The position numbers were made by a program, and so were the translations under genes. DNA of 64,000 nt from Cannabis sativa (Eukaryota > Streptophyta > Magnoliopsida > Rosales > Cannabaceae), in the NCBI RefSeq assembly GCF_029168945.1, contig NC_083604.1, positions 10,346,812 to 10,410,811 of the forward strand, given 5' to 3'. The notes under the pieces are model-generated. The model was not told the origin of the DNA. It was given only the letters and a program-made list of their open reading frames with translations, and searched no databases. Positions 37,308 through 48,567 of the stretch are shown here, one piece after another. Every line of letters starts with the position of its first letter. Position 1 is the first letter of the stretch.

Positions 37308-37841
37308 ATACATATGAAATATTTGAATTGTTTAATTTTGTGTGCAAATTCAAATAGGTTGATCTGTGATGTTCTAAATACATGGGATTTCATTTTTATG
37401 AAATTTGAAACAGTTTTTTAATAGTTTCAAAATCGTTTTGTTACAGTTGCGACCCTTTGTAAAATATTAAGTGGCGGAATGACTTCTTCTTCACAGTTTT
37501 AAAGGCAGTCAGTCAATAATTGATAAAACATAACTTGAATAAGGGAAAGGGATTAATGGAATACGAAGAATAAATATACATTCATAGCACTATTTATGAA
37601 AAATGAAAACATAGTTTGTATTTAGTTGGTTAATAGTTTCTCTATAGTTGTGCGACCGTATATAAGAACTTGAACAATTAAAAAAAACAAACAACTTTGG
37701 GAAATACAAACCTATACAATAAAGATATTATAAGGAGTGAATGTCAAATATCCTAAAAGTTTTAAACCAGCTACATAGTATAAAATCAAATATAATACCT
37801 ACATTGAAACAACAACACTAAAACTTGTCAAGTAAATAGAT
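37308..37841. other. Intergenic 3' region between transposase and Ulp1 gene
   Basis: No ORF. Contains phrases atagtttc..agttg like those in the introns of both genes. Probably carries the terminators of the two convergent genes. Confidence 0.5.
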
Positions 37842-40800
37842 TCAACAAATAACAGAATAGAGCCACCAAATTAAAAGATCATATTTCTTCAATTTAGATG
37901 CCTTAGAAGACTTGGTTTGCTTCTCATCCTCGCTGTCAATACTTTCATCAATTTTCCTTTGTCCATACGAGTAGAAAAGTGAAGCAAGTCGGGTTCGATA
38001 AACTTCGATGTCAAAGTCTGCAGGGACATCCTTTCCGTGTATAAAGAATTCAGCAAAGGCAGCAACATATGCTCCACAATCACTGTTAAAAAACATAGAG
38101 AAAAAATAAACAGTTTAGAAACTAAAAAACAACATAAAAGAAACTTAAAAGAAACACTCACTTCTTCTGCTGAGACGCAAGACCACTAAGCTCCACGATT
38201 CTGAATGGAGCTGTAGGGTCAGAAACTGAGGCACGAGCTTGTGCTCTATTCTTCCAGAACCCAAGTAAATCGAAAAACAAAGGCAGCAACACGGAATAAG
38301 CCTTCATCGCATTCCTAGTTGCGGCATTCATCTTCGCGATTCTCAAAGAATTGTACAGAAACAACGTCCCTTCGTTCACGTCAAGACGCCCAAAAACCCA
38401 ATGACTTTCCCTTCTTAAATTGATGATGAAAAGCACGTGATCGGCTTCATACCAAGGCTTGGAACAGGGAATGCGCATACCTCAGATGTAATGCGCAATT
38501 GGGTGGGCAGCGTGAATGTGTGACATCTTAGTCTTCATTGACTTGGCCTTGTTAAATTTGTGGTACAATGCTTGGATGGAATCATCAAAAAGACAATCAG
38601 TAGTTGCGAAATTCAACGTCACAGCGGAAGAATACTTACCTTTTTTCCGAAGGTAATAGAATATGGTGTTCATATGCTGAGAAAAAAAAACAACACAGAA
38701 ACACAAATGAAAAGGTTTAACAACTGTAAAAAAACTGAAATGTAGTATCAAAACTAAAAAACATTTATAAAGCAACTAAAAATAAACTACCATAAGTACA
38801 ATATAAATTGGAAACTTTACCGAGTCGTTCATAAACATGTCGCATGTGGCCAAATGGTAAAACCAAGTTTTATCCTCAACATAATCAACACCTAGCCTAA
38901 AACTCGGGGTAAATTTCTTTGCGCCGTCTTCATAACAATTATAATGCCTACAACAACAAAAAAACAGCAAAAAAATAGCATTAAAACAGGAATAAAACTG
39001 AAAAAAAAAATAATACAAAAACAGATTTAATAAAAACAGTGACCTAGGATGTTTAAGCAATCCTTCACCAATCCAAGAGTCAAATTTTGCCTCAATCTCG
39101 GTAGATACGGGATCAGCAAAAGCATCATTAAGAGCATAAAGGCCCTTCACATAAGTCACCATTTTGAAATCCCTATCATCCCCAGCTGATTGGGAACCTG
39201 AGGACATAAGCTCCATTGGAGTGCTCCCGACATCAGCAGACCCGAAATCAACAAATGGAGATTTCAAGGCCGGAGCACGCTTCCTCTTATCCAACAGAGG
39301 TGTATCAGAGACAGTATCCTCAGCTTCTTCATCAGTATGAAGGGCATCTGACTTTCCACCAACAACATCTGGATTGGGTGCGGGGACCTAAAAAATAAAG
39401 AATGCATTAAAACAGTTGCAAAACATACTAGAAACTAATGAGCAACCAAAAAGAAACCTAGTTTTTTTGAAAACAATTAAAAGTAAACTTACATTGATTT
39501 TAGCAACAGCCTCCAAGCCAGCCAACACAACTTGATCATCATCTATTACAAGCTGGCTCAACCCATCAAAGAAATCGTCCCCCTTCAATCGAGACTCATC
39601 GCCCTTCGGCTTCTCAACATCCTTAACATTTTTATCACTCCCTCCAACATCCTCAGAAGGATTCACATCAGCAGAAGAAACGACGGTAACTTGGCCTTGT
39701 CAGGCATCATCGGCATCCCCACCAACTTTAACCAACTCACCACCATCGTCGGAGTCGGAATCAATATTTTACGGATCGTGCAATTGCTTCTCATCATCCT
39801 CGGCATCATCATCATCATCATCATCATCAGCATCATCATCAGAATCTTGAGTTACTAATTCATCCGATGACTTTCCCTGTATCAACCAACATAAATGAAA
39901 CTTAAATAAAACAGTAAAGAAACTATACAAAAAAAAATATAAAAAAACCTAAACAATAAAATAAGAATAAATACCTCGTCAGAAGGACGACGATGAATGG
40001 CATTAACTTTCTCTTGGATATCCTTAATTACAGTCATTACGGATTTGAAATTAAAATCAACAAAACACCTCAATGAAATGAAGTCCTCGGCCAATGATGA
40101 TTGATTCGAAATGAGCATCTCCAGCTTAGATTTCATCCAATCAATATCTGCTGAATCAGACTTCTTTGAAGATGACCCACCCTCGAAGGATTGCTTCGCT
40201 ACACCACGTTCATCAATAGATTCATCGATAAATAGACCGTCAAGTTGAAGCTGCTGCCTCTCTTCATCAGTAGGACGCATGTTTTTTATCTTCAACTGAA
40301 CAGCATAATCAAACATAATATGAAAAAAAAAATTAAAACAATTGGAAAAACTAAAAAACAACAACATAAATAAACTGAAAAGAAACAGGAAAAAAACAGT
40401 AAAGAAACTGTAAAGTACCTTCTCCAAAGGTAAATAAAAAATCTTGCCCTTCAAGTCTCGAAGGGTTGGATTTTTGGTGACGATGGTGTTGCTCAGGTTC
40501 GAATCACGGGAATAGAAGATGAAACTCTCTTACAGAAAGAGTTCACCATTGCAGGACAGCATTCATAAAACCAAACAGTGAAAACCCAAGGACATCCCAA
40601 TGCCCTATACCAGCCATCATATTGGCCTCCCTTCTCTGCCTTTCTATTTTTCATAATGATCCCATGCTCAATCCTACCTTTGAATGAGTCAATTGTCAAT
40701 TCAAATGATTCCCTACCCCAACAATACTCATCCCACCGACCGCTATCAACTACATCTAGAACAAACCTAGACACTTCTTTGTCAGGAGTATTGCTAAGAA

Positions 40801-42211
40801 GAAAACACTGAATGAAATACAAAACAGCCATTTTCAAACCAATAGACTCATCCAAACCCCACCGACTACCCAAAAAAGCATCCTCGATGGCTTTGTTGTC
40901 AATAGTTTTTACACCACGGAAACATGTTTCTACCAATTGATTTGTTTCCTGTGAAAACAACAACTTGTTGCAATCACCGAAACAATCTAAACCAGAAATC
41001 AGGTAAAATTCTTCGGCACTAAACCTTATGCAACGGCCAGCAACCTTAGCCCAAAACTCCTTAGGATTAGGCTGTAAAACTTCCCTTAGTAATAAACAAA
41101 CTCAGGCATATCCAGAAAATGCCCAAACTGAGTTTGACGAAACAAAGAAAGCAAATTAACAGATAAAGTGTTTTTAATATTATCTATCACAGAATAAACA
41201 CTGGTGCATACACACTTAGATCTGTAAAAATCAGAAGGACTAAATTTACAGTCCCAAACCTGCAACATAACGAAAAGGGCCAAGATAAATTATAAATCCT
41301 GAATAAAACAGTATGAAAACTGTAATACAACTACAAACAAACTAAAAACAAACTATCAATGGCAAACAACTACACAGAAAATAACAGTAAAGACCTGAAA
41401 TCGTTTGGAAACATAAAAAAAACAGTAAACAACTAACCCTAAAAGAAATTGAAAAATGCAGTATAAAAAGAACAATAAAACTATATTAAAACAACAAACA
41501 AACTAAAAAACATATACAACTATAGAAAAATATAGAGCAAAGATTTGAAAATCGTTTTGAAATCTAAAATATAACAGCAAACAACTAAACCTAATGAAAA
41601 TCGAAAACACATCAAAACATACCAGTAACAAACTATTAAAAAACTGAAAAGAAACTACCGACGACTGATTGAAAACACCAAAAACGAAAACAAAACACAT
41701 AACCTGTAAGCACAAAAAAACACTGAAAATAAAGAAAACAAAACCAAATTAAAGAACAACACCCAGACCAGAATCAAATGAAATGATCAAAAGCAACAAT
41801 AAATAACTAAAAAATTTAAAAACATGAAACAAAATGCGCAAATGAAACCCTAAAATTACACAAAGCATAATGAACATGAAAACGCCAAAATCTGGGTAAA
41901 GCATAAATGGAAGAAAGGGGGAAACGAAAATAAAACTAAAAACCAACCTCAGTCCGATCTTCAGCATGTGTAATAGATTTTTGAAATTTTTTCCCAGAAA
42001 TTTCTGGAAGCGTGTGCTCCTCCAAGTTCAGCTTCGTTTTCTTCGAAGAATGGGGTCTCACACGCTTCGGCATTGGAGCTTCAAAATCAGAATCAAAATC
42101 ATCAATGATTGGGCGTTTACCCTTGGATTTGTTGGCCAAAGATTTCTTGCCCATTTTTGATTTCTGTTTGAGAACTGGAGAAGGGGATGAAGATGAACGA
42201 GTGATTGCCAT
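37842..42211 (-). pseudogene. MULE-borne Ulp1-like (C48) cysteine protease gene, 8 exons
   Basis: Exons on the minus strand: 42211-41948, 41259-40419, 40295-39975, 39876-39493, 39387-39044, 38947-38821, 38676-38162 and 38082-37842, with GT..AG borders. The N-terminus is basic (KSKGKRPIIDD). Exon 2 holds a DUF1985-like domain (CLLLREVL, RFSAEEFYLISGLDC). Exon 4 is Asp-rich with a (GAT)n repeat (39795-39838). Exons 6-8 carry the protease: His in RRESHWVFGRLDV (~38400), its Asp, and Cys in DCGAYVAAFAEF (~38080). Defects: frameshifts near 41090 and 40520; stops near 39768 (TAA), 39700 (TGA) and 38480 (TGA). Family role: SUMO-protease-like; in MULEs the function is unknown. Confidence 0.85.
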
Positions 42212-42606
42212 CCTATAAATAAGATTGAAAAAAACTGAAACAGAGAGGGAAAAACAGTTGCTAAATCGTGGGCTAAGAGGAAGTTGAAAATTCGTGGATG
42301 AACCAAAAATAAGAGGGAAAAACGTGATAAATTATGGGTGGTTAATGGAGGTTACTTGAATTCAAAATGAACTTAGAGAACAGAAATGAAGAATCGAAAA
42401 TGAAATGAAAACAAAATGAAAAAAGAGAGGGAAGAGAGTATGATTTGATTGATGATGCATGGGGAGAGCACACGTGTATGCATGGTATGATGAGTAAGTG
42501 GTAAATGTGTAATAAAAATAACTTTGTAAGTAGAAATGTAGTAATAGGCGTGTGAGGGTAATTTTGTAATAAAGTGTGTAAAAAGGATTTTTCATGTAAA
42601 AATTTC
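42212..42606. other. Right-hand untranslated end of the MULE
   Basis: Upstream sequence of the Ulp1-like gene and the right TIR. Overlapping minus-strand ORFs (42342-42644) are chance readings of T-rich DNA. Confidence 0.6.
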
Positions 42607-42615
42607 AAAAAATTA
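42607..42615. repeat. 9-bp TSD of the MULE, right copy
   Basis: aaaaaatta, as at 32029-32037. Confidence 0.75.
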
Positions 42616-42974
42616 TATAATAAAAAATTTAAAATGAAAGACAACTTTGAAAATGAGCGGGGATTATAAGGGCATCTCCAATGGAGAAACCCTAATTTAG
42701 TGTTAAATCAACACTTAAAAACTACTATTTCAACACTAAATTTTATTTCAATTCCAATCACAACACTAAAAATTACACCAAATATTTTATTCTTTATTAT
42801 TCTATTATTTTATTAATACAATAAGAATATTTTAATATTAAATATTTATTAAATCTAATAAATTATATTAGTAAATATTAAATTTTTTAATTTACAATAA
42901 ACATTACATTATTTTTTTTATTCTTAAAAATAGTATTTAATTTACTCTAAAAATTAAAACACCTTAATTTTTTC

Positions 42975-43692
42975 TAAAGTGCGCAATGCAGTGCAATTTG
43001 TGGTTTTGAATTTTTAATATGCGGTTCAAACCGCACCGCACATTATAAAAATACCAATTTTTAAATTTAGTTAGGTCCAATATGTGAATGTCTAACCCAA
43101 AACCCACTAATTATTGTATTATTGAAAGTTATTTTTTTTTTCATATTTATTTTCAAGCCTTATGATATTTTTGATAAGTTTTGCTCAAGCTTTGTTGTAT
43201 TTGTGATAGTTTAATTATGGGAAATTTACATGGTATACTAACTTTTGTCATTTTTTTACAAAAATACTGTCAGGCGGTATTTTTTAATTTGTTACTGTAT
43301 TTTTTTATAAGTGTCATACTGCTGTATACTGTGTTAAGTTTTCACTGGTGTTCTACTAGTATTTTTTAGTTGTTCTAATGGTGTTTTGAGTTGTTCTGTT
43401 TTGTGTTCTACTGGTATTTTATAAAAACCAATATTTTTGTAAACTTTTCCGTGTGACAGTATTTTTGTAAAAGTTACCCCAAATTCCAGTATTTTTTGTA
43501 AGTTTCCCTTAATTATTGGTGATAGTCCAAACTGCAAAAACCGCACCGCACCACACCATTTTTTGTGGTGCGGTTTCTCCGATTTTTTAGTTTCACGGTG
43601 TGAGTGCGGTTTGGGAAATTGAAAAAACTCCACGTGTGGGTTAGTTTAAAAAAATAATCAAAAACTGTACTACCCGCACAACGAACACCCCT
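42975..43692. mobile_element. hAT-type MITE-like segment rich in CCGCACCGCA motifs
   Basis: Inverted copies of gcggttcaaaccgcaccgca (43022-43041) and aaaaaccgcaccgcaccaca (43536-43555) with gtggtgcggtt (43565-43575). The right end, as complement aggggtgttcg, resembles hAT MITE ends. Left end and TSD could not be fixed. Confidence 0.4.
43219..43508. mobile_element. 290-bp MITE with 8-bp TSD
   Basis: TIRs gggaaatttaca (left) and gggaaacttaca (right, complement), flanked by ttaattat at 43211-43218 and 43509-43516. The interior repeats tactgtcag..tattttt phrases. TSD length fits hAT or, with one more base, Mutator-like MITEs. Confidence 0.75.
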
Positions 43693-43962
43693 AATATTTT
43701 TTAGCTTATTAAAAATATAAAAATACAAAAAAATACATTTATAAAGTTTTGATTAATATACATAATTATTTAGTTTTTAAGTATTATATAATTATTAAAA
43801 TAATAAAAATAATATTTAGTGTGGTCTACAGTGCCCACTAAATATGGTGGGACGCTGTAGACAAACCCATAAATAGTGTAACTTATAGTGTGTCGTTGGA
43901 GTATTTATAGTGTAAAATTACACTATATTTAAGTTTATAGAGGCCCATTGGAGTTGGCCTAA

Positions 43963-45059
43963 AGAAGTTGTTATAAAAATACTAATTTTTTTTATTATTC
44001 TTACATTTTTAGTGTCATATTTTTTTAATATATTTTTACTGTAGTTTTTAAATATATTATCTTAAAGTTTTATAATTACAAAAATAGTGTGTTTCAATAA
44101 TATAAAAAATATAATTAAGACAACTGAAAAATAACTATAAAACACCTTAACAATAATATGAATACAACTATAAAATATCAAAAAGACAACAACAAGGCAA
44201 CAAAAAAATAACAAGACATCAACATCCTTGAAATATACAAAACAATATCAACTACTAAACATGTCTTTGTATTACATAAATAGTTACATTGATAATAGAA
44301 ATAATAAAATATTATGATCTTAAAATAGGGTATATAATATATAATGGGTATTATAAAATTAAATCAACAAAAAAATTAACTAAATACTAATATAATTTTA
44401 ATATGTCAATATCTACTAGTACACATTGTGTCAATTAAAAAAATAAAAAATTTATGAGTGTATTTTTTTAATAAAATAAAGTGTCAAAAGAATAAATTAA
44501 ATATATGTATCTACATCTACGAAGTAACACACATACAACAAAAAAAAAAAAAAAAAACTTAGGAATAAACTAAAAGTATGCAAAAAAAAAAATATTTTGA
44601 AAACTACTTAAAAATAACTAAACCATAATATAAAAATAACAAACTAAATGCACATATATACAATAAAATATTATCTAGAATAAACTAAAAATATACACCA
44701 AACAAATACACATAAACTAAAAGATAAGTGTACAATAAAAAAAATACATAAAAATAACTGAAAAAATAAATATAGAGCGCCTAAACAAAAACATAAAAAT
44801 AATTATAAAACAATAAAAAGAAAGCTACAAAAATAGCAGAAAAATGAGAAGATATCGACCTCATTCCAATATGCAATCCATTTATAAATGAACTCCGAAT
44901 ACAAAGCATAAAAAAATACTAATTTTATTAATCATGTAAGAGAGAGAAAAGTATTCACAATTTTTTTGTAAGAAAGAGAAAGAGTATTAATAAATATGAG
45001 AAAAAGTGTATAAATAAAAGAATCTTATTAAGTAAAGGTGATCAGTAAATTCTATAAAA
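43963..45059. other. AT-rich stretch, no gene seen
   Basis: A-rich with many aactataaaa and ataactaaa phrases, no ORF with similarity. Possibly the 3' untranslated end of the old CACTA element, but no CACTA terminus is visible. Confidence 0.35.
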
Positions 45060-45653
45060 TTATCTGCATTCGAGCTAAGTCTTGAACCGTCGCGATTATC
45101 ACGAGATTGAAGAGTCGGCGGGGTAGGGTAATAAGGTTGTCCAGATTGTTGCGTAGGTAAGATCTCCACAAATTATCAAGTATGTGGACAAACCAAAGTA
45201 GGTTGTTATTGTTGCTGACTCTACGTACTGACCATACATAGGTTGTTGTGGAGATCATCCCATTTGACCATACACAGGTTGTTGCTGCTACAATGACCCA
45301 AAATGACTGTACACAGGTTGTTGTTGGGATGATCCAAATTGACCATACATAAGGTATTGTTGTTCGGATGAGCCTCCAAAATGGCCAACCATAGGTTGTT
45401 GTGTCTGAGATCCTCCTGCGACATCCGAAAAAAATATAGGAGGAGACTGTGAGGGTTGCTTGAACATGTAATGTAATTGAGGGGATTGTGAGGAGCCAGC
45501 TGACATGTTGGGAGAATTTTATTGTTGTTGTTGTTGTTGTTGAAAGAACTGAGGCATCTGAGGTGATTGTAGTTGTTAGTTGTTGTTATGGCATTGACAT
45601 TGGACGAGGGATCGAAGTGGACGCACTACCTTACTGTTGTGATGGCAAAAATT
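45060..45653 (-). pseudogene. TNPA-like CACTA protein, C-terminal part (continues from 59758)
   Basis: Minus-strand frames are Gln/Ser-rich, e.g. FGGSSEQQYLMYGQFGSSQ and KQPSQSPPIFFSDV (45290-45500), preceded by a Gln/Asn run coded by a (TTG)n tract (45521-45541). This tail is the continuation of the TNPA-like frame broken at 59758: with the 45657-59754 element and one TTT copy discounted, FEIFLQ is followed directly by this part. Low-complexity tails of this kind are usual for TNPA-like proteins. Frame changes and stops near 45260 and 45540 show decay. Confidence 0.6.
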
Positions 45654-45656
45654 TTT
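45654..45656. repeat. 3-bp TSD (TTT) of the CACTA-like element, left
   Basis: Matches 59755-59757; three bases is the CACTA size, though TTT in a T-run is weak on its own. Confidence 0.5.
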
Positions 45657-45660
45657 TACT

Positions 45661-47096
45661 ACTACAAATAACCCTTTCAATGTCCCTTTTTCATGTCCAA
45701 CAAAACAAGTGTTGGACATAATTTTTTTTCAAAAATTTCATGTCCAACATTAATGGACTAGGAAAAAAAAACATATCATGTCTAATATTAATGGACTAAA
45801 AAAATGTGTTAGGACATAATAAGTTAAAAATAATAAAAAAAAATTTCCAAAAGAGGGATGTGTCCATTTGGGCTGGAATTCATTAAATAGTTATATATAC
45901 TGATTTTTTTTAGAAATTACATCAAAATAATAATAATAATAATAATTAATAATAATAATGTATATTTTAGTATATAAACTAAGACAAAGAATAAACACCT
46001 CATTCCTCTGAGCGGGTCACTCAAATTTTGGCGCCTAATTTTTCACTTTGTCTCTTTTTGCTTCTTTTTTTCCTTTGTCTTACACTATTTTCTTTTTTTA
46101 TTTTTTTTACTTTATTTCTCTATTGTTATTGTTGAGAAATCCCTTATCTCCTATTCTTTGCCTCTGACGATCGACCTCTGAGAAAGTGGCCATTCTTGTA
46201 CAAAGAGAGCAAGCCCAAATCATTGTCCAGCAAACTCTCTTCTCAAACTGCCTTGATTTTGATTTTGCTGCACCCAAATCTTTGATTTTTTTTTTATTCT
46301 GGACTTTTGACTTTGAATCCTAGAAAGTGGATTCTGTAAATCCTTTACTTTGATTCATTAGCATCAAAATGTATAATTGAAATCAATTGATGATTGAGTG
46401 AGATTTTTGCATTTTTACTTGTATTTGATTAAAGGGAGTTTCTCTATTTCTCAATCTCTCTTTTATATATACTTTTTCTCGATCTCTCTTCCTTTTACTC
46501 TATATTCTCATTATACATATATTCAAGTATTTATCGTTATATTTGCTGAAGTTTTAGTACTGTAAATTGGGTTTTATATATTGAAAACTATGGGGAGTTT
46601 TGTTGGGCTTAATGTGAATGGTTTCTTAGATTCTCAAATGGGTTTCTAAATTTGTTGTCTTTGATAAAGTTTCTGTTTTTGGTAAAACTAATTGAAATCT
46701 TTGACAGTGTGTGCATTGTACTCTTGAATCCCTACTTGTCTAATTGGTATGTTTATTTTGAATATTTGCTTTTGTACAGATGAAAAATCTAGGTTGAGCA
46801 TTGTACTGTTCATGTACATTTGTGTTAAGTGGTGGAATTGGTTTTATGTGGTCTTTTAGGTTCTTAAATGGGTTTTTTCTTCAGGGTTTGCAAATTTATT
46901 TGGACACTTTGTCATTGTGTGGAGCTATTAATGCATTTGTGTGTATGAAAATTACACCACAGTCAATGGACCGGTCGGAAGAGGGTAAAGCTGAATAAAT
47001 ATATGCAGCCAAATTTCTCAATCTTAGTTTTTCAATCGTCACACAATTCACTCAAAACCACTACTATAATTGTCATTGAAAAAGAAAGAAAAGTTA
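45661..47096. other. 5' part of the CACTA-like element, no exon confirmed
   Basis: Subterminal repeats up to ~45850, then T-rich sequence resembling a promoter and 5' UTR with introns (46000-47090). A short reading MDRSEEGKAE (46974-46997) is the only small coding-like piece. May be the upstream part of the Ulp1-type gene, separated from its exons by the SIRE insertion. Confidence 0.35.
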
Positions 47097-47101
47097 GAAA
47101 G
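47097..47101. repeat. TSD of the SIRE element, left (GAAAG)
   Basis: gaaag here, aaaag at 57420-57424; one mismatch. Confidence 0.65.
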
Positions 47102-48246
47102 TGAAAAACCGTGTTTTTACAAATGTCAATTATATATACGAAAATATAAAATTGTATGCGTACGCGAAGCGAGAAAATAATGTACATTGCGTTAAAACCG
47201 ATTTACAGTGACAAAACAGAACAGGCAGAATATAAAAATATTTGCAGAAAATTAAATAACTTGACACAAGAGATACGTGGTATCAGTGTTCTCCCGAACA
47301 CTCCTAGTCCACGGGGCCACGCCCAGAGAATGAAATCAATTAATAAAGTATCAAAATTACAAAGAAAATTGACTTAAACAAGTTTAGACTCCCTCTAAAG
47401 TATTGCCGCAATACTTTGTAATCCACTTTATGAATCTGACTTCTTGAAACACCTTCAAGCCCGAACTCCCTTCGTCTTTGAAGTGTGAGTGCTTACTTCC
47501 TCCCGAAGTAAGGCTTCAACAAGTCTTCTCCCGAAGACCAAGTACTTACTTCCTCCCGAAGTAAGGCTTTATCAAGTCTTCTCCCGAAGACCAATCTCTT
47601 GTTCAGTCAAGTAGTTCTTCACAACCTCTAGGACAGAGTAAGAACAGAAATAGACAACTAGAACCTAGATGAACAACTAGGCTCTCACAAAACAAAGAAA
47701 CACTCTTCTCTCTAAAAGATAAATGCAAAAAATGAATAATGGAAGAGTTGATTCGAATGGCTGCTCTCTAGGCTCTATTTATAGAACATAGAAACCTTAG
47801 AGACAGTCGCAAGATCGAATCTACAGCTGTACAAAAACTTTCCTAAGAAAACACGATCTGCAACATCAAATTCGGATGCTGACGCAACAGATCAAACCAG
47901 AAACGGGAAACTTACTATAATCGGGTCTGATCCTCTATCAATGCTCGATTCCTGCCAAAAACAGATTAGATATTCTGATTGTATCAAGATACAATCGAAA
48001 TCAATAATGAAAAGGCAATAATCAAAGTTTCCCTAAAAAAGACAACTTTCCAAAAGAGAATTGCTTCTCTTTTAAGAAGTTTCCAAACAAAGGAAAGTTC
48101 AGCTGAAAAGTGTAATTTTCCTAACAAGGAAAAGAGCAACTACAAACCGAATAAATAAGGTAAGAAATTGGTTATGAATGCACAAGAATCTTACCATAAA
48201 AGTAAAAAATATTTTGTCAACTAACTTGCCAAAAAAGGATTTTACA
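47102..48246 (-). repeat. 3' LTR of the SIRE element
   Basis: TGAAAAACCG to ATTTTACA on the plus strand, 1145 bp. Holds a 53-bp tandem duplication around ctcccgaagtaaggctt (47500-47590) and a TATA box tataaatag (complement of 47777-47785). Very similar to 56275-57419 except for a strongly divergent patch at about 47157-47210. Confidence 0.93.
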
Positions 48247-48262
48247 ATCTCCCCCTTTGGCA
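48247..48262 (-). other. Polypurine tract of the SIRE element
   Basis: The minus strand reads ccaaagggggagat directly before the 3' LTR. Confidence 0.85.
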
Positions 48263-48567
48263 CTTTAGATGAACAAAATTTTTTTTAACAAAAAGTACCT
48301 GCAAGTTAAAGTTAGCTAGAGCAAATAACTACTCCCCCTGAGTAACATAATCGAAAATCACAAATAACAAAAGTAACATGCTAACTTTGAAACCAAATAA
48401 GTTCACAAGTACTAAACACAACTCCCCCTGGAAAAAAGGTCCAGAGTTGGTCCAAACAAACAGTTAAAAACAAAATATTACTCCCCCTTTTTGTTTATCT
48501 AAGGGCCAAAGATAACAAATAAGATAATAGTAATATGTCCAATCAAAAGCAAAGAAGAAAAAAAAAC

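Larger units (their letters stand above)
32038..42606. mobile_element. Mutator-like element (MULE) with transposase and Ulp1-like gene, 10.6 kb
   Basis: Bounded by a 9-bp TSD (AAAAAATTA). The left end reads ggaaaaaaaacagg, then aatattct and, a little further in, tattacaacaatac. The right end (complement) reads gaaatttttacatg, then aaaaatcc and ttattacaaaattacc, so the TIRs are degenerate but collinear over ~50 bp. Inside are a MuDR-type transposase gene (34758-37307, plus) and an 8-exon Ulp1-like gene (42211-37842, minus), tail to tail with 534 bp between. MULEs with such Ulp1 genes are a known plant class (Kaonashi/KI-MULE type). A 1.7-kb hAT-like element has inserted in the 5' part. Confidence 0.85.
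42670..43959. mobile_element. PIF/Harbinger-like non-autonomous element with nested insertions
   Basis: Left end gggcatctccaatgg; the right end as complement ggccaactccaatgg; flanked by TAA on both sides (42667-42669, 43960-43962), the 3-bp TWA target size of PIF/Harbinger. No transposase. The inner part includes a segment rich in accgcaccgca motifs (about 42975-43692) ending in aacgaacacccct, like a hAT-type MITE, and within that a further MITE. Confidence 0.6.

Noticed and set aside
42342..42644. Overlapping minus-strand ORFs of 77 and 100 codons
   Set aside because: T-rich untranslated end of the MULE; out of frame with the Ulp1 gene and without family.
45488..45721. Plus-strand ORF with Val repeat
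   Set aside because: Comes from the (TTG)n tract that encodes Gln/Asn on the real, minus strand, and it crosses the CACTA-like element border.
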